Counted from the stretch's first letter, positions 1 through 6,229 are shown. The stretch: DNA of 11,999 nucleotides from Deltaproteobacteria bacterium (GCA_013151365.1 JAADIK010000038.1:1-11999); one strand, 5' to 3'. Notes: generated from the sequence alone by a model not told the origin. A program made the numbers and translations.

Positions 1-30
1 ACAACTTAGAGTGGTCAATAATTACGTATG

Positions 31-38
31 GTGTCCCC
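31..38 (-). repeat. GTGTCCCC remnant (REP-like core)
   Basis: This is the reverse complement of the GGGGACAC core at 3336-3343 and 8341-8348. The flanks on the minus strand read TTCC before the core and CATACG after it, partly similar to the copy at 3336. Confidence 0.35.
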
Positions 39-71
39 GGAATTGTACTATGCCGGTTAACGTATTCTTAA

Positions 72-111
72 GAACGGATTCCACAAAATCAGTATCACCG
101 AGAATCCGTTC
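72..111. repeat. Perfect 10-bp inverted repeat with 20-nt spacer
   Basis: GAACGGATTC (72-81) is matched by GAATCCGTTC (102-111). The pairing does not extend further on either side. It lies about 130 nt beyond the end of the phosphatidyltransferase gene. It could form a stem-loop in that operon's 3' tail, or be a protein-binding or recombination site. No U-run follows on either strand, so it is not a classical terminator. Confidence 0.55.
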
Positions 112-241
112 ATCGCTGTGCATCTTTATGTCTGCTTGTTACAGAAAACGATTACAAAAACGAGTCACACCAAATTTATAACCAGTTGAAATTGTTTCAA
201 TAAACGTTGGGACACTAGTGAGCTGAAATATGAAGTAATCT

Positions 242-889
242 TTAAAAGCTATACCACTGCCAGCCAAATATTGCGGACAAGATCACCGTATAGGCGAGGA
301 GGACGTAATACCATCGGCCGGCAAACTTGGGGGTTTTAATCGGGGCCACATTCAAAGCGGCCAGCAGCATAAGCAGGATATAGATAAAAATAGAAAAAGC
401 AGTGTGGCTGATTAAACCATTAAACAGAAAAGCAAAGACCAGGATGATGATATTGTTGTCTAGCGCCAGTCCCATGTAGGTCGACTTGTCAACCAGGCCG
501 AAGACATTGAAATAGCTGAGTCGGAGTACCCCGGTCGCTACGATGATAAAGGCTCCGGGCAGGAACCAGGGACTGAAATGTCCGTAGCTCAACAGGACAA
601 TGGCCGGGCAAATGCTGAAGCTGACAATGTCGATCAGGGAATCGAGCTGTCCCCCGAACTCCCGCTGTTTATCGTTCCGCCCTTTCAGGCGCCGGGCGAT
701 AATGCCATCACTCCAGTCAAAGAATACCGCCCAGATCAGGCCGATCATCGCGGCTGGAAAGATGCCCAGGACCGCATAATAAATAGCGACAACCGCGCAT
801 AGAAGCCCTGCCAGAGAACATATGTTCGGCAGGTCTTTGGCAAAAGAGAGTATGGAAGCGGGCGAATCTGATGAATGTGGGGCTGCCAT
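242..889 (-). CDS. CDP-alcohol phosphatidyltransferase, PssA-like membrane protein
   Basis: A 215-residue polytopic membrane protein of the CDP-alcohol phosphatidyltransferase family, which moves a phospho-group from a CDP-linked donor to an alcohol. The signature is clear: D58-x2-D61-G62-x2-A65-R66, then G79-x3-D83-x3-D87. Family consensus has about eight residues between the AR and the G, and here there are twelve. The flanking sequence (LDSLIDIVSF, then RLSYFNV) is closest in style to phosphatidylserine synthase (PssA, COG1183). Hydrophobic segments lie around residues 22-57, 90-102, 108-122, 145-182 and 194-210. The ATG is preceded by GGAGAGAG and overlaps the upstream gene's TAA by one base (TAATG), so the two are translationally coupled. 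The head group is not determined by sequence. Phosphatidylserine synthesis is one option. Transfer of a CDP-activated amino-alcohol made by the two upstream genes is another. Confidence 0.85.
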   Translation of the reverse strand: MAAPHSSDSPASILSFAKDLPNICSLAGLLCAVVAIYYAVLGIFPAAMIGLIWAVFFDWSDGIIARRLKGRNDKQREFGGQLDSLIDIVSFSICPAIVLLSYGHFSPWFLPGAFIIVATGVLRLSYFNVFGLVDKSTYMGLALDNNIIILVFAFLFNGLISHTAFSIFIYILLMLLAALNVAPIKTPKFAGRWYYVLLAYTVILSAIFGWQWYSF

Positions 890-1992
890 TATTCTCTCTC
901 CAGACCAATAACGTCGCGCAACGCTTCAACCAATCTCCTGTTTTCTGCCTGGGTACGGCTGGCTATGCGGATATAACGGTCAGATTCCGGCATTGTCTTG
1001 TCCTGACAGTGCTTTATGTAGATATTGTGCTTAACAAACAGTTTTTCGGTTACTTCCGGACCGGATGCGGCCTGATCGGGCAGACGGCAGAAAATATAAT
1101 TGGCGTCAGGCTGGTAGACGGTCATTCCCTGGACCGTTTGGAGTTGCTTATAAAAATGGTCGCGATCAGCCTTGACCTTATTACAGCTATCAATAAACTG
1201 CTGACAATACTGCGGGGCAAGGCGCAGGAATTCTTCCGCGAAACCATTAATGTTCCAGATATGGAGCCCTTGCCGGACTTTTGCGGCAAAGTCAGGGTTG
1301 GCGGTCAGCATGTAACCGATCCGGATGCCGCAGATGCCATAGGCCTTGCTCATGCTTTTGAAAATAGCCAGGTTAGGGTATTTATCAATCTCTTTTTCAA
1401 GAGTTTCCTGGTCGCGGTTTTCGGCAAAATCAATGAAAGATTCATCAACGATGAGCATACAGTCGTGGTCGGCCAGTTTGTTTAGCAAACGAATAAGTTC
1501 AGCTTTAGGGACCAGCAAAGAGGTGGGATTATTCGGGGTGACCACCACTGCCAAACCTGCCTTGCAACGGATGGCCTCTGCAGCGAATTTGTCCACATCC
1601 AGCTGAAAGGAGGGTGACTCAAGGGCAAACTCAACTACATTTCCAGTGAGCGCCGCATTGGCGTATTCATTGAACGACGGAACCGGCACGATCAATTTGC
1701 GGCCCATCCCGGCGATAATCTTGATAAGCTCTGCCGCCCCATTGCCCACTACAATCCGCTCCGGCGGCTGGGCGATCAGGTCGCCCATCAGGCCGGCCAG
1801 GTCTTTCTGGGCAACGGGATAGCTTAATACCAACTGATGGATGTGCCTGGTAAGATGGGTGAAAAAATCCTCCGGCGGAAAATAGAGGTTATAGAGATAG
1901 TTATGATCGATGAAATCATGACGCCAATAGCCGCCATGCTGACTAGAAATAAACTCGTAGTGCTGTTGAGCGGTTGAGTATTTATTTGTCAT
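889..1992 (-). CDS. HisC/CobD-like fold-type I PLP enzyme (aminotransferase or amino-acid phosphate decarboxylase)
   Basis: A 367-residue class I/II PLP-dependent enzyme. Visible family landmarks are GNGAAELI (83-90), PNNP (153-156), D183 in VDESFIDF (cofactor pyridine nitrogen), the Schiff-base lysine K216 in SMSKAYG, R224 in GIRIGY (cofactor phosphate side) and a C-terminal IRIASR (341-346) where the substrate-carboxylate arginine normally sits. The length is normal for HisC (histidinol-phosphate aminotransferase) and CobD (threonine-phosphate decarboxylase). No other histidine or cobalamin gene is nearby. It sits 16 nt after the nucleotidyltransferase gene and overlaps the phosphatidyltransferase gene by one base, which argues for lipid head-group metabolism. 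A serine-phosphate decarboxylase giving phosphoethanolamine, or a transaminase making an amino-phosphonate or amino-alcohol phosphate, are inferences. The ribosome site is weak (TGAGA), so coupling to the upstream gene is likely. Confidence 0.85.
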   Translation of the reverse strand: MTNKYSTAQQHYEFISSQHGGYWRHDFIDHNYLYNLYFPPEDFFTHLTRHIHQLVLSYPVAQKDLAGLMGDLIAQPPERIVVGNGAAELIKIIAGMGRKLIVPVPSFNEYANAALTGNVVEFALESPSFQLDVDKFAAEAIRCKAGLAVVVTPNNPTSLLVPKAELIRLLNKLADHDCMLIVDESFIDFAENRDQETLEKEIDKYPNLAIFKSMSKAYGICGIRIGYMLTANPDFAAKVRQGLHIWNINGFAEEFLRLAPQYCQQFIDSCNKVKADRDHFYKQLQTVQGMTVYQPDANYIFCRLPDQAASGPEVTEKLFVKHNIYIKHCQDKTMPESDRYIRIASRTQAENRRLVEALRDVIGLERE

Positions 1993-2008
1993 TTCTCAGT
2001 ATACTTTA

Positions 2009-2881
2009 TCAATGGATTACAGTGGTAACGTCGAAGCTGACATCCTTGGCAACGGACACCTCTATGCCGGGATGACGGCGGGAGCCCTTGTTAACTCTGC
2101 CAATGGCAGCAGGTGGCCGGTGATGTAGACCGAGCACCTGTTCAGCTGCTCTGAGATCGGCAATGGTGTCAATCTCATACCAGCGGTTGATATCAAAGAA
2201 AACCGGTTTAAAAGAGAGACAGCCCTCGTTGACCATATCCGCGAAAACAGTCTCATAGTAGCCATTCACCATATTATTTGAAATATGTCGGTCCAATCTT
2301 TCCCGGAGCAGTTGCCAGGTTATGGTGGAAAGGCTGTAAATATTGACGGTCTTGTAATGGGTATCATCATGTTTATGAGCGCCGCAATAAAATGCCTTAA
2401 CCTCCCGGCGGCTATTGAGCATCACCGTGGTGCCGTTCATCCAGGGCCGCAATCTGGCCACTGCGATTCGATCAGGATAGAGCATATCCTTGAGCATTTT
2501 CGGGTCGAAAACAAGATCGCTCTCAATCAGCAGGAACGGTTCATCTATTGCCTTTCTGGCAAGCCATAAGGAATAAATATTGTTGGTTGTCCGGTATAAA
2601 GGACTGGTTATATAAGTAATTTCCATCCCCCCGGCCCGAGTTCCAAGAAAATTACGGATACAGTCAGCTTGATGGCCGACAACCACAACCAGACGCTTGA
2701 AATTGTGTACCTGGAGGGAGTGGATCAGCCTCTCAAGAATAGATATTTCATTGACAGGAACAAGGCATTTGGGCGTCATATCGGTCAAAGGAGAAAGGCG
2801 GCTGCCCGTCCCTGCCGCCAACAGCAGAGCCGTGCTTACCTGTTCATTCGCAAGACCGGGATAAATAGTCCTGTTCTTCAT
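2009..2881 (-). CDS. LicC/PntC-like nucleotidyltransferase (probable CTP:phospho-amino-alcohol cytidylyltransferase)
   Basis: A 290-residue NTP-transferase. The N-terminal nucleotide-binding loop is LAAGTGSRLSPLT (21-33) followed by PK at 37-38. A metal-binding aspartate sits in ESDLVF (D122), and a C-terminal WYEID (234-238) carries a second. TTNNIYSLWLA (98-108) resembles the NNI-S-LY stretch of choline-phosphate (LicC) and aminoethylphosphonate (PntC) cytidylyltransferases and is not typical of sugar-phosphate enzymes. The expected reaction is activation of a small phosphorylated amino-alcohol or phosphonate with CTP. Residues after about 253 form a basic, non-repetitive tail that I cannot assign to the domain. 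It is the first gene of a three-gene operon, with a strong GGAGGG site (2889-2894) eight nt before the ATG. A sugar-phosphate substrate cannot be excluded. Confidence 0.83.
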   Translation of the reverse strand: MKNRTIYPGLANEQVSTALLLAAGTGSRLSPLTDMTPKCLVPVNEISILERLIHSLQVHNFKRLVVVVGHQADCIRNFLGTRAGGMEITYITSPLYRTTNNIYSLWLARKAIDEPFLLIESDLVFDPKMLKDMLYPDRIAVARLRPWMNGTTVMLNSRREVKAFYCGAHKHDDTHYKTVNIYSLSTITWQLLRERLDRHISNNMVNGYYETVFADMVNEGCLSFKPVFFDINRWYEIDTIADLRAAEQVLGLHHRPPAAIGRVNKGSRRHPGIEVSVAKDVSFDVTTVIH

Positions 2882-3098
2882 TTATATTCCCTCCGAAATT
2901 ATAACCAGACCATGGCAGCGACAACAACACGGTGCAGTTTAGGGTGTTGCTATTATTTTCTGCCGATTGTCTCTGGAAAACTAGCTGAAGGGCAAAAAGA
3001 ACTGATAGCAGGACGAACGTAAGAGGACGAGGACGACGGCAAAAAGGCATTTAACTGACAGGGAATCAGATGGCCAATTCGCGAAAATAACGACCTAT

Positions 3099-3131
3099 AT
3101 TAGGATTATATTAGGATGACATTAGGATGAT
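3099..3131. repeat. Three tandem 11-bp repeats (ATTAGGAT + 3 nt)
   Basis: ATTAGGATTAT (3099-3109), ATTAGGATGAC (3110-3120) and ATTAGGATGAT (3121-3131) are perfectly in register. The first eight bases are identical in all three. An 11-bp period is about one helical turn, as in direct-repeat boxes for OmpR/PhoB-type regulators. They lie 218 bp upstream of the lipid operon's start codon and about 320 bp upstream of vapB. A regulator site is inferred, not shown. Confidence 0.6.
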
Positions 3132-3334
3132 ATTCTCAGTACGTCAAGGTTATTCGCTAATTCCGAAGACGACAAAACATCCAAAAGGAGTTAAATAATG
3201 ACCTTGGAACAAGGTGTTATTGAGTTTTAAAAGCCGAGCAGCCTGCCATATTGAGGGAAAGGGAGGAGGGAGATGGCAAAGAGTGGGGGGCAAAATTGTT
3301 GTGACGGATGGCCGAAGAGATACCACCCGAAAGA

Positions 3335-3344
3335 GGGGGACACG
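3335..3344 (+). repeat. GGGGGACACG remnant (REP-like core)
   Basis: GGGGGACACG, in a CGAAAGA context, resembles 8340-8349 (CGAAAAAC then the same ten bases). The octamer core also occurs inverted at 31-38. It is a possible trace of repeats spread by REP-associated tyrosine transposases. No transposase gene is in the window. Confidence 0.4.
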
Positions 3345-3389
3345 GGAATACGCACAGAATATTTCAGAAAGATAAATTCCTCTCAATTG

Positions 3390-3418
3390 TTGACAACAGA
3401 TGATTTTATCCTTACTAT
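3390..3418 (+). promoter_or_regulatory. Putative sigma-70-type promoter of vapBC
   Basis: A consensus -35 TTGACA (3390-3395) is followed after 17 bp by TACTAT (3413-3418, four of six consensus positions). The vapB ATG lies 34 bp further on. The -35 is inside an 11-bp palindrome, TGTTGACAACA (3388-3398). Confidence 0.6.
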
Positions 3419-3429
3419 CAAGTAAGATA
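3407..3429. promoter_or_regulatory. Candidate VapB autoregulatory operator (palindrome over the -10)
   Basis: CTTACT (3411-3416) and AGTAAG (3421-3426) are perfect inverted arms around ATCA. With one bulged C at 3410 the match extends outwards by TAT (3407-3409) and ATA (3427-3429). It covers the -10 and start region of vapBC. Antitoxins of this kind usually repress their own operon by binding such palindromes, so an operator is likely but not proven. Confidence 0.45.
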
Positions 3430-3452
3430 TAAATAAAAGTAAGGAGAAGGCA

Positions 3453-3698
3453 ATGGCGCTAGCGACACTCACTACCAAAGGGCAAGTAACTATTCCCAAG
3501 CAAATCCGAGAATCTTTAAAGTTGCGAACCGGCGATAAAATTGAAATTATAATTACCGAAAAAAGAGAAGCTCTCATTCGGCCTATATCCAAAAAAGTTG
3601 ATGATATTTTTGGAAAACTACACGTACCTGGAAGAAAGGCGGTCTCGGTCGAATCTATGAATAATGCTATCAAGAATAGAATGAAGGCCAAGTTCTGA
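3453..3698 (+). CDS. vapB: AbrB/MazE-fold antitoxin of the VapB type
   Basis: An 81-residue protein. Residues about 4-32 form a swapped-hairpin AbrB/SpoVT DNA-binding domain, with the family pattern TTKGQVTIPKQIRESL (7-22) followed by a G-D-x-I-E-I strand. The C-terminal half (about 40-81), ending in a basic NAIKNRMKAKF stretch, is where such antitoxins wrap the toxin. Its expected jobs are to neutralise the VapC encoded next to it and to repress the operon. The ATG follows AAGGAG (3441-3446) at six nt spacing. The stop TGA overlaps the toxin's ATG by one base, the usual coupled layout for these pairs. The module is visibly more AT-rich than the hydrogenase operon beside it, suggesting transfer. 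Confidence 0.9.
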   Translation: MALATLTTKGQVTIPKQIRESLKLRTGDKIEIIITEKREALIRPISKKVDDIFGKLHVPGRKAVSVESMNNAIKNRMKAKF

Positions 3699-4096
3699 TG
3701 CAAGGAATAGATACAAACATTCTTGTCCGATTCCTTGTTGATGACGACAAATTACAATCAAAAAAAGTATACAAACTTTTCAAAAAGACAGAATCAAATA
3801 ATAGCGAGCTCTTTGTACCGTTACTTGTGGTTCTGGAGTTGATTTGGGTCCTGGAGTCTGCCTACGAAATACCTAGAGCAGACATTGTTGAATCAATTAG
3901 CGATTTACTTTTGATGCCAATCTTAAAATTTGAACACCAATCAGCTCTTCAGCAATTCACCCATTCCGCACAAAAAAATCGTTACGATCTATCCGACCTC
4001 GTAATTGCATATTCCGCCAAAGAACAAGGCTGCGAGAATGTCATTACTTTTGATAAAAAAGTATCTAAATCCAATTTATTTGAACTCATAAAATGA
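3698..4096 (+). CDS. vapC: PIN-domain ribonuclease toxin VapC
   Basis: A 132-residue single PIN domain, normal VapC length. The four acidic metal-binding positions are recognisable: D5 in IDTNILVR, the glutamate in VVLELIWVL (about 47), the aspartate in YDLSDLVIAYSA (about 99) and the aspartate in ITFDKK (about 118). All appear intact, so the enzyme should be active. VapC toxins cleave specific RNAs, often tRNA or rRNA, with Mg2+ or Mn2+. The target cannot be read from the sequence. The gene starts inside the vapB stop codon and is AT-rich like vapB. A sequence with the octamer GTCCCCCT (4101-4108) begins five nt after its stop, in inverted orientation to AGGGGGAC at 3334-3341 on the other side of the module. 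Confidence 0.92.
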   Translation: MQGIDTNILVRFLVDDDKLQSKKVYKLFKKTESNNSELFVPLLVVLELIWVLESAYEIPRADIVESISDLLLMPILKFEHQSALQQFTHSAQKNRYDLSDLVIAYSAKEQGCENVITFDKKVSKSNLFELIK

Positions 4097-4261
4097 TCTG
4101 GTCCCCCTGTGTCAAGATAGTTGTCACGTAACTGGTCACAAGATGTGGCACTCTGCGTTATTACTTGCATCTAACCGGTGACGGCTTACGGCTAGGTCTA
4201 TTGACATTACCGGGGCCGAAGCGGCCTTCCGTCACCTGGGCGCTTACCAAGGAGGACAGCG
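4097..4261 (+). promoter_or_regulatory. Hydrogenase operon leader with long-range inverted repeat
   Basis: This is the 165 nt between vapC and hydB. GGTGACGG (4177-4184) is the exact reverse complement of CCGTCACC (4229-4236), 44 nt apart. Inside lies a tight hairpin, GGCCG-AAG-CGGCC (4214-4226). A TTGACA (4201-4206) is also enclosed, but no convincing -10 sits 16-18 bp after it. The region ends in a strong AAGGAGG (4249-4255) six nt before the hydB ATG. A regulatory leader or regulator site for the hydrogenase operon is plausible. I do not recognise a known riboswitch class. Confidence 0.4.
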
Positions 4262-5335
4262 ATGATTTTCAAGGTCTTCAAAAAAAAGGAACTGGCCGCC
4301 CTGTATGAACTGCTAGCCGTTAATGCCGTGGTCGGTCCGGTTCGCAAAGGAACGGATCGGCATAACCAACCTCTCAATGACTTCGCCCGGGTTTACAGCT
4401 TTGCCGACCTGGCGCTTGACTATTCCACCACCGTTCATTCGCCTAAACGTTTTGTCCTGCCATACAGGAAAGATCTGGCCCGTTTTACAGTTAACGAACA
4501 GAAATGGCGCAAGGAGACCGATCTGGATACGGAACGGCCGGTGGTCTTTTTCGGCATGCACGCCTGTGACATCAATGCCCTGAACAAGCTGGACAAGGTG
4601 CTGGCCGAGAGTGTCTATCCGGTATCGTCTTATATCCGCAAGCGTCGCAATATGTTCATTATCGGCCTGAACTGCCGGCCCAGCCCCCAGTGTTTCTGCC
4701 GCTCCATGGGTACGGATTCGGTGCTGCACGGCTATGATATGTTCTTGACCGACCTGGGCGACAAGTATTTTGCCGAGATCTCTTCCGTCACCGCCTTTAA
4801 TTTTCTACAGCAGATAAAATGCCGTGATCCCGGCCCCGGGGACGAGAGGCAATACGAGGCCGTGACCGCCGAAAAAACGGCGCGGTTTACCACCGAAGTT
4901 GACACCAGCGACCTGACCAAGATCCTGGACCTGGAGTTCTACTCCCCGGCCTGGGATCGTTGGGGACGAAAATGCCTGTCCTGCGGAACCTGCGCCAATG
5001 TCTGTCCCACCTGTTACTGTTACGGGGTCGAGGAAAGCGTTGATCTGAATTTGCAGGAAGCGCATAAAACCAGGTTTCTTTATTCCTGCAACCTCCATGA
5101 CTTTGCCAAGGTCGCCGGCGGTCATAATTTCCGCCCCCTGGCCTCCACCCGTCTGAAATATCGTTACTATCACAAGCACCGCGGTTTCGTCGAGGCCTTC
5201 GAGGAATCACTCTGCGTGGGCTGCGGCCGTTGCGGTGCGGCCTGTCTGGCCGGTATCACCCCGCCGGAGGTTATAGCCGACGTGCGCGGCAAGAAAAAAT
5301 GCGTACACGGCAGAGAGGAAAAACATGACGAATAG
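4262..5335 (+). CDS. hydB: Hydrogenase beta subunit, 4Fe-4S protein (HydB/AsrA-like)
   Basis: A 357-residue iron-sulfur protein of the family shared by the beta subunit of group 3b (sulf)hydrogenases and anaerobic sulfite reductase subunit A. It carries electrons between the hydrogenase module and the flavin subunit. Two [4Fe-4S] motifs lie in the C-terminal third: C238-x2-C241-x2-C244-x3-C248-P, and C318-x2-C321-x2-C324-x3-C328, the second followed by Leu where Pro is usual. An upstream set (MHACDINAL at 99-107; C138, C144 and C146 in NCRPSPQCFC) is typical of the family. No signal peptide is seen, so it should be cytosolic. It is the first gene of a four-gene operon, with a strong AAGGAGG site, and overlaps hydG by 11 nt. 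The complete set of four subunits makes sulfite reductase much less likely. Confidence 0.88.
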   Translation: MIFKVFKKKELAALYELLAVNAVVGPVRKGTDRHNQPLNDFARVYSFADLALDYSTTVHSPKRFVLPYRKDLARFTVNEQKWRKETDLDTERPVVFFGMHACDINALNKLDKVLAESVYPVSSYIRKRRNMFIIGLNCRPSPQCFCRSMGTDSVLHGYDMFLTDLGDKYFAEISSVTAFNFLQQIKCRDPGPGDERQYEAVTAEKTARFTTEVDTSDLTKILDLEFYSPAWDRWGRKCLSCGTCANVCPTCYCYGVEESVDLNLQEAHKTRFLYSCNLHDFAKVAGGHNFRPLASTRLKYRYYHKHRGFVEAFEESLCVGCGRCGAACLAGITPPEVIADVRGKKKCVHGREEKHDE

Positions 5336-6227
5336 AGTTACCCCTTATGATACGCCCGGCCGTCATGGCCGGTGCCGGGCGGGGGACCCGGCCAGCTTCG
5401 AATCCTCCTTTCAGGCGGAGATTACCAATATTTATTCCCTGACCGCCCGTGAAAAACTTTATCAGATTCAGCTTGTCGACCAGGAAGAACGGAACCGTTT
5501 CATGTTCCGGCCGGGACAGTTTGTCATGCTGGAGATCCCCGGCATAGGGGAGGCGCCCTTTTCCATATCCTCCTCGCCGTTGCGGCACGGCAATCTGGAA
5601 CTATGCATCCGGGCGGTGGGCAACCTGACCAACTTTCTGGACCGGGTGCGGAGGGGATGTTCGGTCGGAATATCCGGCCCTTTCGGCACTCATTTTCCGG
5701 TGGAAAACATGCATGGCCAGGATATTCTGCTGATTGCCGGCGGTCTGGGCATTGTTCCTCTGCGCTCGCCGCTCTGGGAGGTGCTGGATAACCGCAACCG
5801 CTACGGAACCGTTGATATTATTTACGGGGCAAAAAGACCGGTCGAATTGCTTTTTACCTACCAGTACGAGGAGTGGCGCCAATTTGATATTAACCTGCAG
5901 ATCACGGTCGATCAGGGGGATAAGGACTGGCATGGCTCCGTGGGGCTGATCACCGAGATCCTGAAAGAACGGCTGAACCGTGATGGCGATGCCTTGGCCG
6001 CCAAAACCTGTGCCATTGTCTGCGGGCCGCCGGTGATGTTTCATTTCGTCTGCGACATGCTCATCAAGGCCGGGATTCCCATGCAGAAAATATTCGTCTC
6101 CCTGGAGCGCCGCATGCACTGCGGCCGCGGAAAATGCTGCCGCTGCAATATCGGCTCCACCTATACCTGTCTCGACGGGCCGGTTTTTGATTACTGGTCG
6201 GCGATGAACCTGAAGGAGGCAATCTGA
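5325..6227 (+). CDS. hydG: Hydrogenase gamma subunit, FAD/NAD(P)-binding oxidoreductase with 2Fe-2S centre
   Basis: A 300-residue ferredoxin-reductase-type subunit (HydG, AsrB and PyrK belong to this family) that links the hydrogenase to NAD(P)(H). The FAD domain is seen in RPGQFVMLEI (62-71) and PFSISSSP (78-85). The nucleotide domain is seen in IAGGLGIVPLRS (137-148) and VCGPPVM (232-238). The C-terminal [2Fe-2S] site is C266-x4-C271-x2-C274-x7-C282, as in PyrK, with an extra C272. The first 30 residues contain a Gly/Arg-rich insertion between a VTPYD-like start and the beta-barrel. The ATG lies 11 nt inside the end of hydB and follows AGAGG, so translation is coupled. NAD versus NADP preference cannot be judged by eye. 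Confidence 0.88.
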   Translation: MTNRVTPYDTPGRHGRCRAGDPASFESSFQAEITNIYSLTAREKLYQIQLVDQEERNRFMFRPGQFVMLEIPGIGEAPFSISSSPLRHGNLELCIRAVGNLTNFLDRVRRGCSVGISGPFGTHFPVENMHGQDILLIAGGLGIVPLRSPLWEVLDNRNRYGTVDIIYGAKRPVELLFTYQYEEWRQFDINLQITVDQGDKDWHGSVGLITEILKERLNRDGDALAAKTCAIVCGPPVMFHFVCDMLIKAGIPMQKIFVSLERRMHCGRGKCCRCNIGSTYTCLDGPVFDYWSAMNLKEAI

Positions 6228-6229
6228 TT

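Larger units (their letters stand above)
1..241. other. Non-coding region downstream of the lipid operon
   Basis: No convincing gene is seen. The stretch holds a GTGTCCCC octamer (31-38), a perfect 10-bp inverted repeat (72-81 with 102-111), a small AT-rich hairpin (TTGAAA at 186-191 and TTTCAA at 195-200, loop TTG), and a GGGACAC heptamer (209-215) that is inverted relative to the one at 31-37. No typical intrinsic terminator (GC stem plus U-run) was found for the minus-strand operon ending at 242. Confidence 0.6.
2882..3452. other. 571-nt gene-poor spacer between lipid operon and vapBC
   Basis: No recognisable gene. It must hold the promoter of the minus-strand lipid operon and of the plus-strand vapBC pair. 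It contains three tandem 11-bp repeats (3099-3131), two short start-like signals (ATG at 3198 with AAGGAG; ATG at 3273 with GGAGGAGGG) leading to tiny frames of 10 and 50 codons, a GGGGGACACG remnant (3335-3344) and the vapBC promoter. A TATAAT hexamer on the minus strand (2898-2903) lies so close to the lipid operon's ribosome site that a start from it would fall inside the GGAGGG. Confidence 0.6.

Noticed and set aside
871..1485. Plus-strand frame of 204 codons opposite the PLP enzyme
   Set aside because: It is antisense to a gene with intact PLP motifs. The frame is open only because of the codon pattern of the true gene.
2898..2931. TATAAT on the minus strand with a TTGTTG 18 bp upstream, as promoter of the lipid operon
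   Set aside because: Transcription would begin inside or just beside the GGAGGG ribosome site, leaving no usable leader. Probably coincidental.
3150..3386. Minus-strand frame of 78 codons in the spacer before vapBC
   Set aside because: No ribosome site, no known motif, and it crosses the repeat core and approaches the vapBC promoter.
4097..4140. Possible insertion-sequence end (CTGGTCCCCCTGTGTCAAG) after vapC
   Set aside because: It resembles transposon ends in style, but no matching opposite end or transposase was found. Kept only as a note under the vapBC island.
4124..4144. CRP/FNR-like site (TTGTCAC ... GTCACAA) before the hydrogenase operon
   Set aside because: The arms mismatch at one position and the spacing is wrong for a CRP or FNR box.
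4177..4236. A c-di-GMP (GEMM) riboswitch in the hydrogenase leader
   Set aside because: Some GC-rich elements look similar, but the conserved GGACGCAAAG-type core is absent.
4262..6227. Reading hydB and hydG as anaerobic sulfite reductase subunits AsrA and AsrB
   Set aside because: The families are homologous, but the next two genes are clear NiFe hydrogenase small and large subunits and no AsrC siroheme protein is present.
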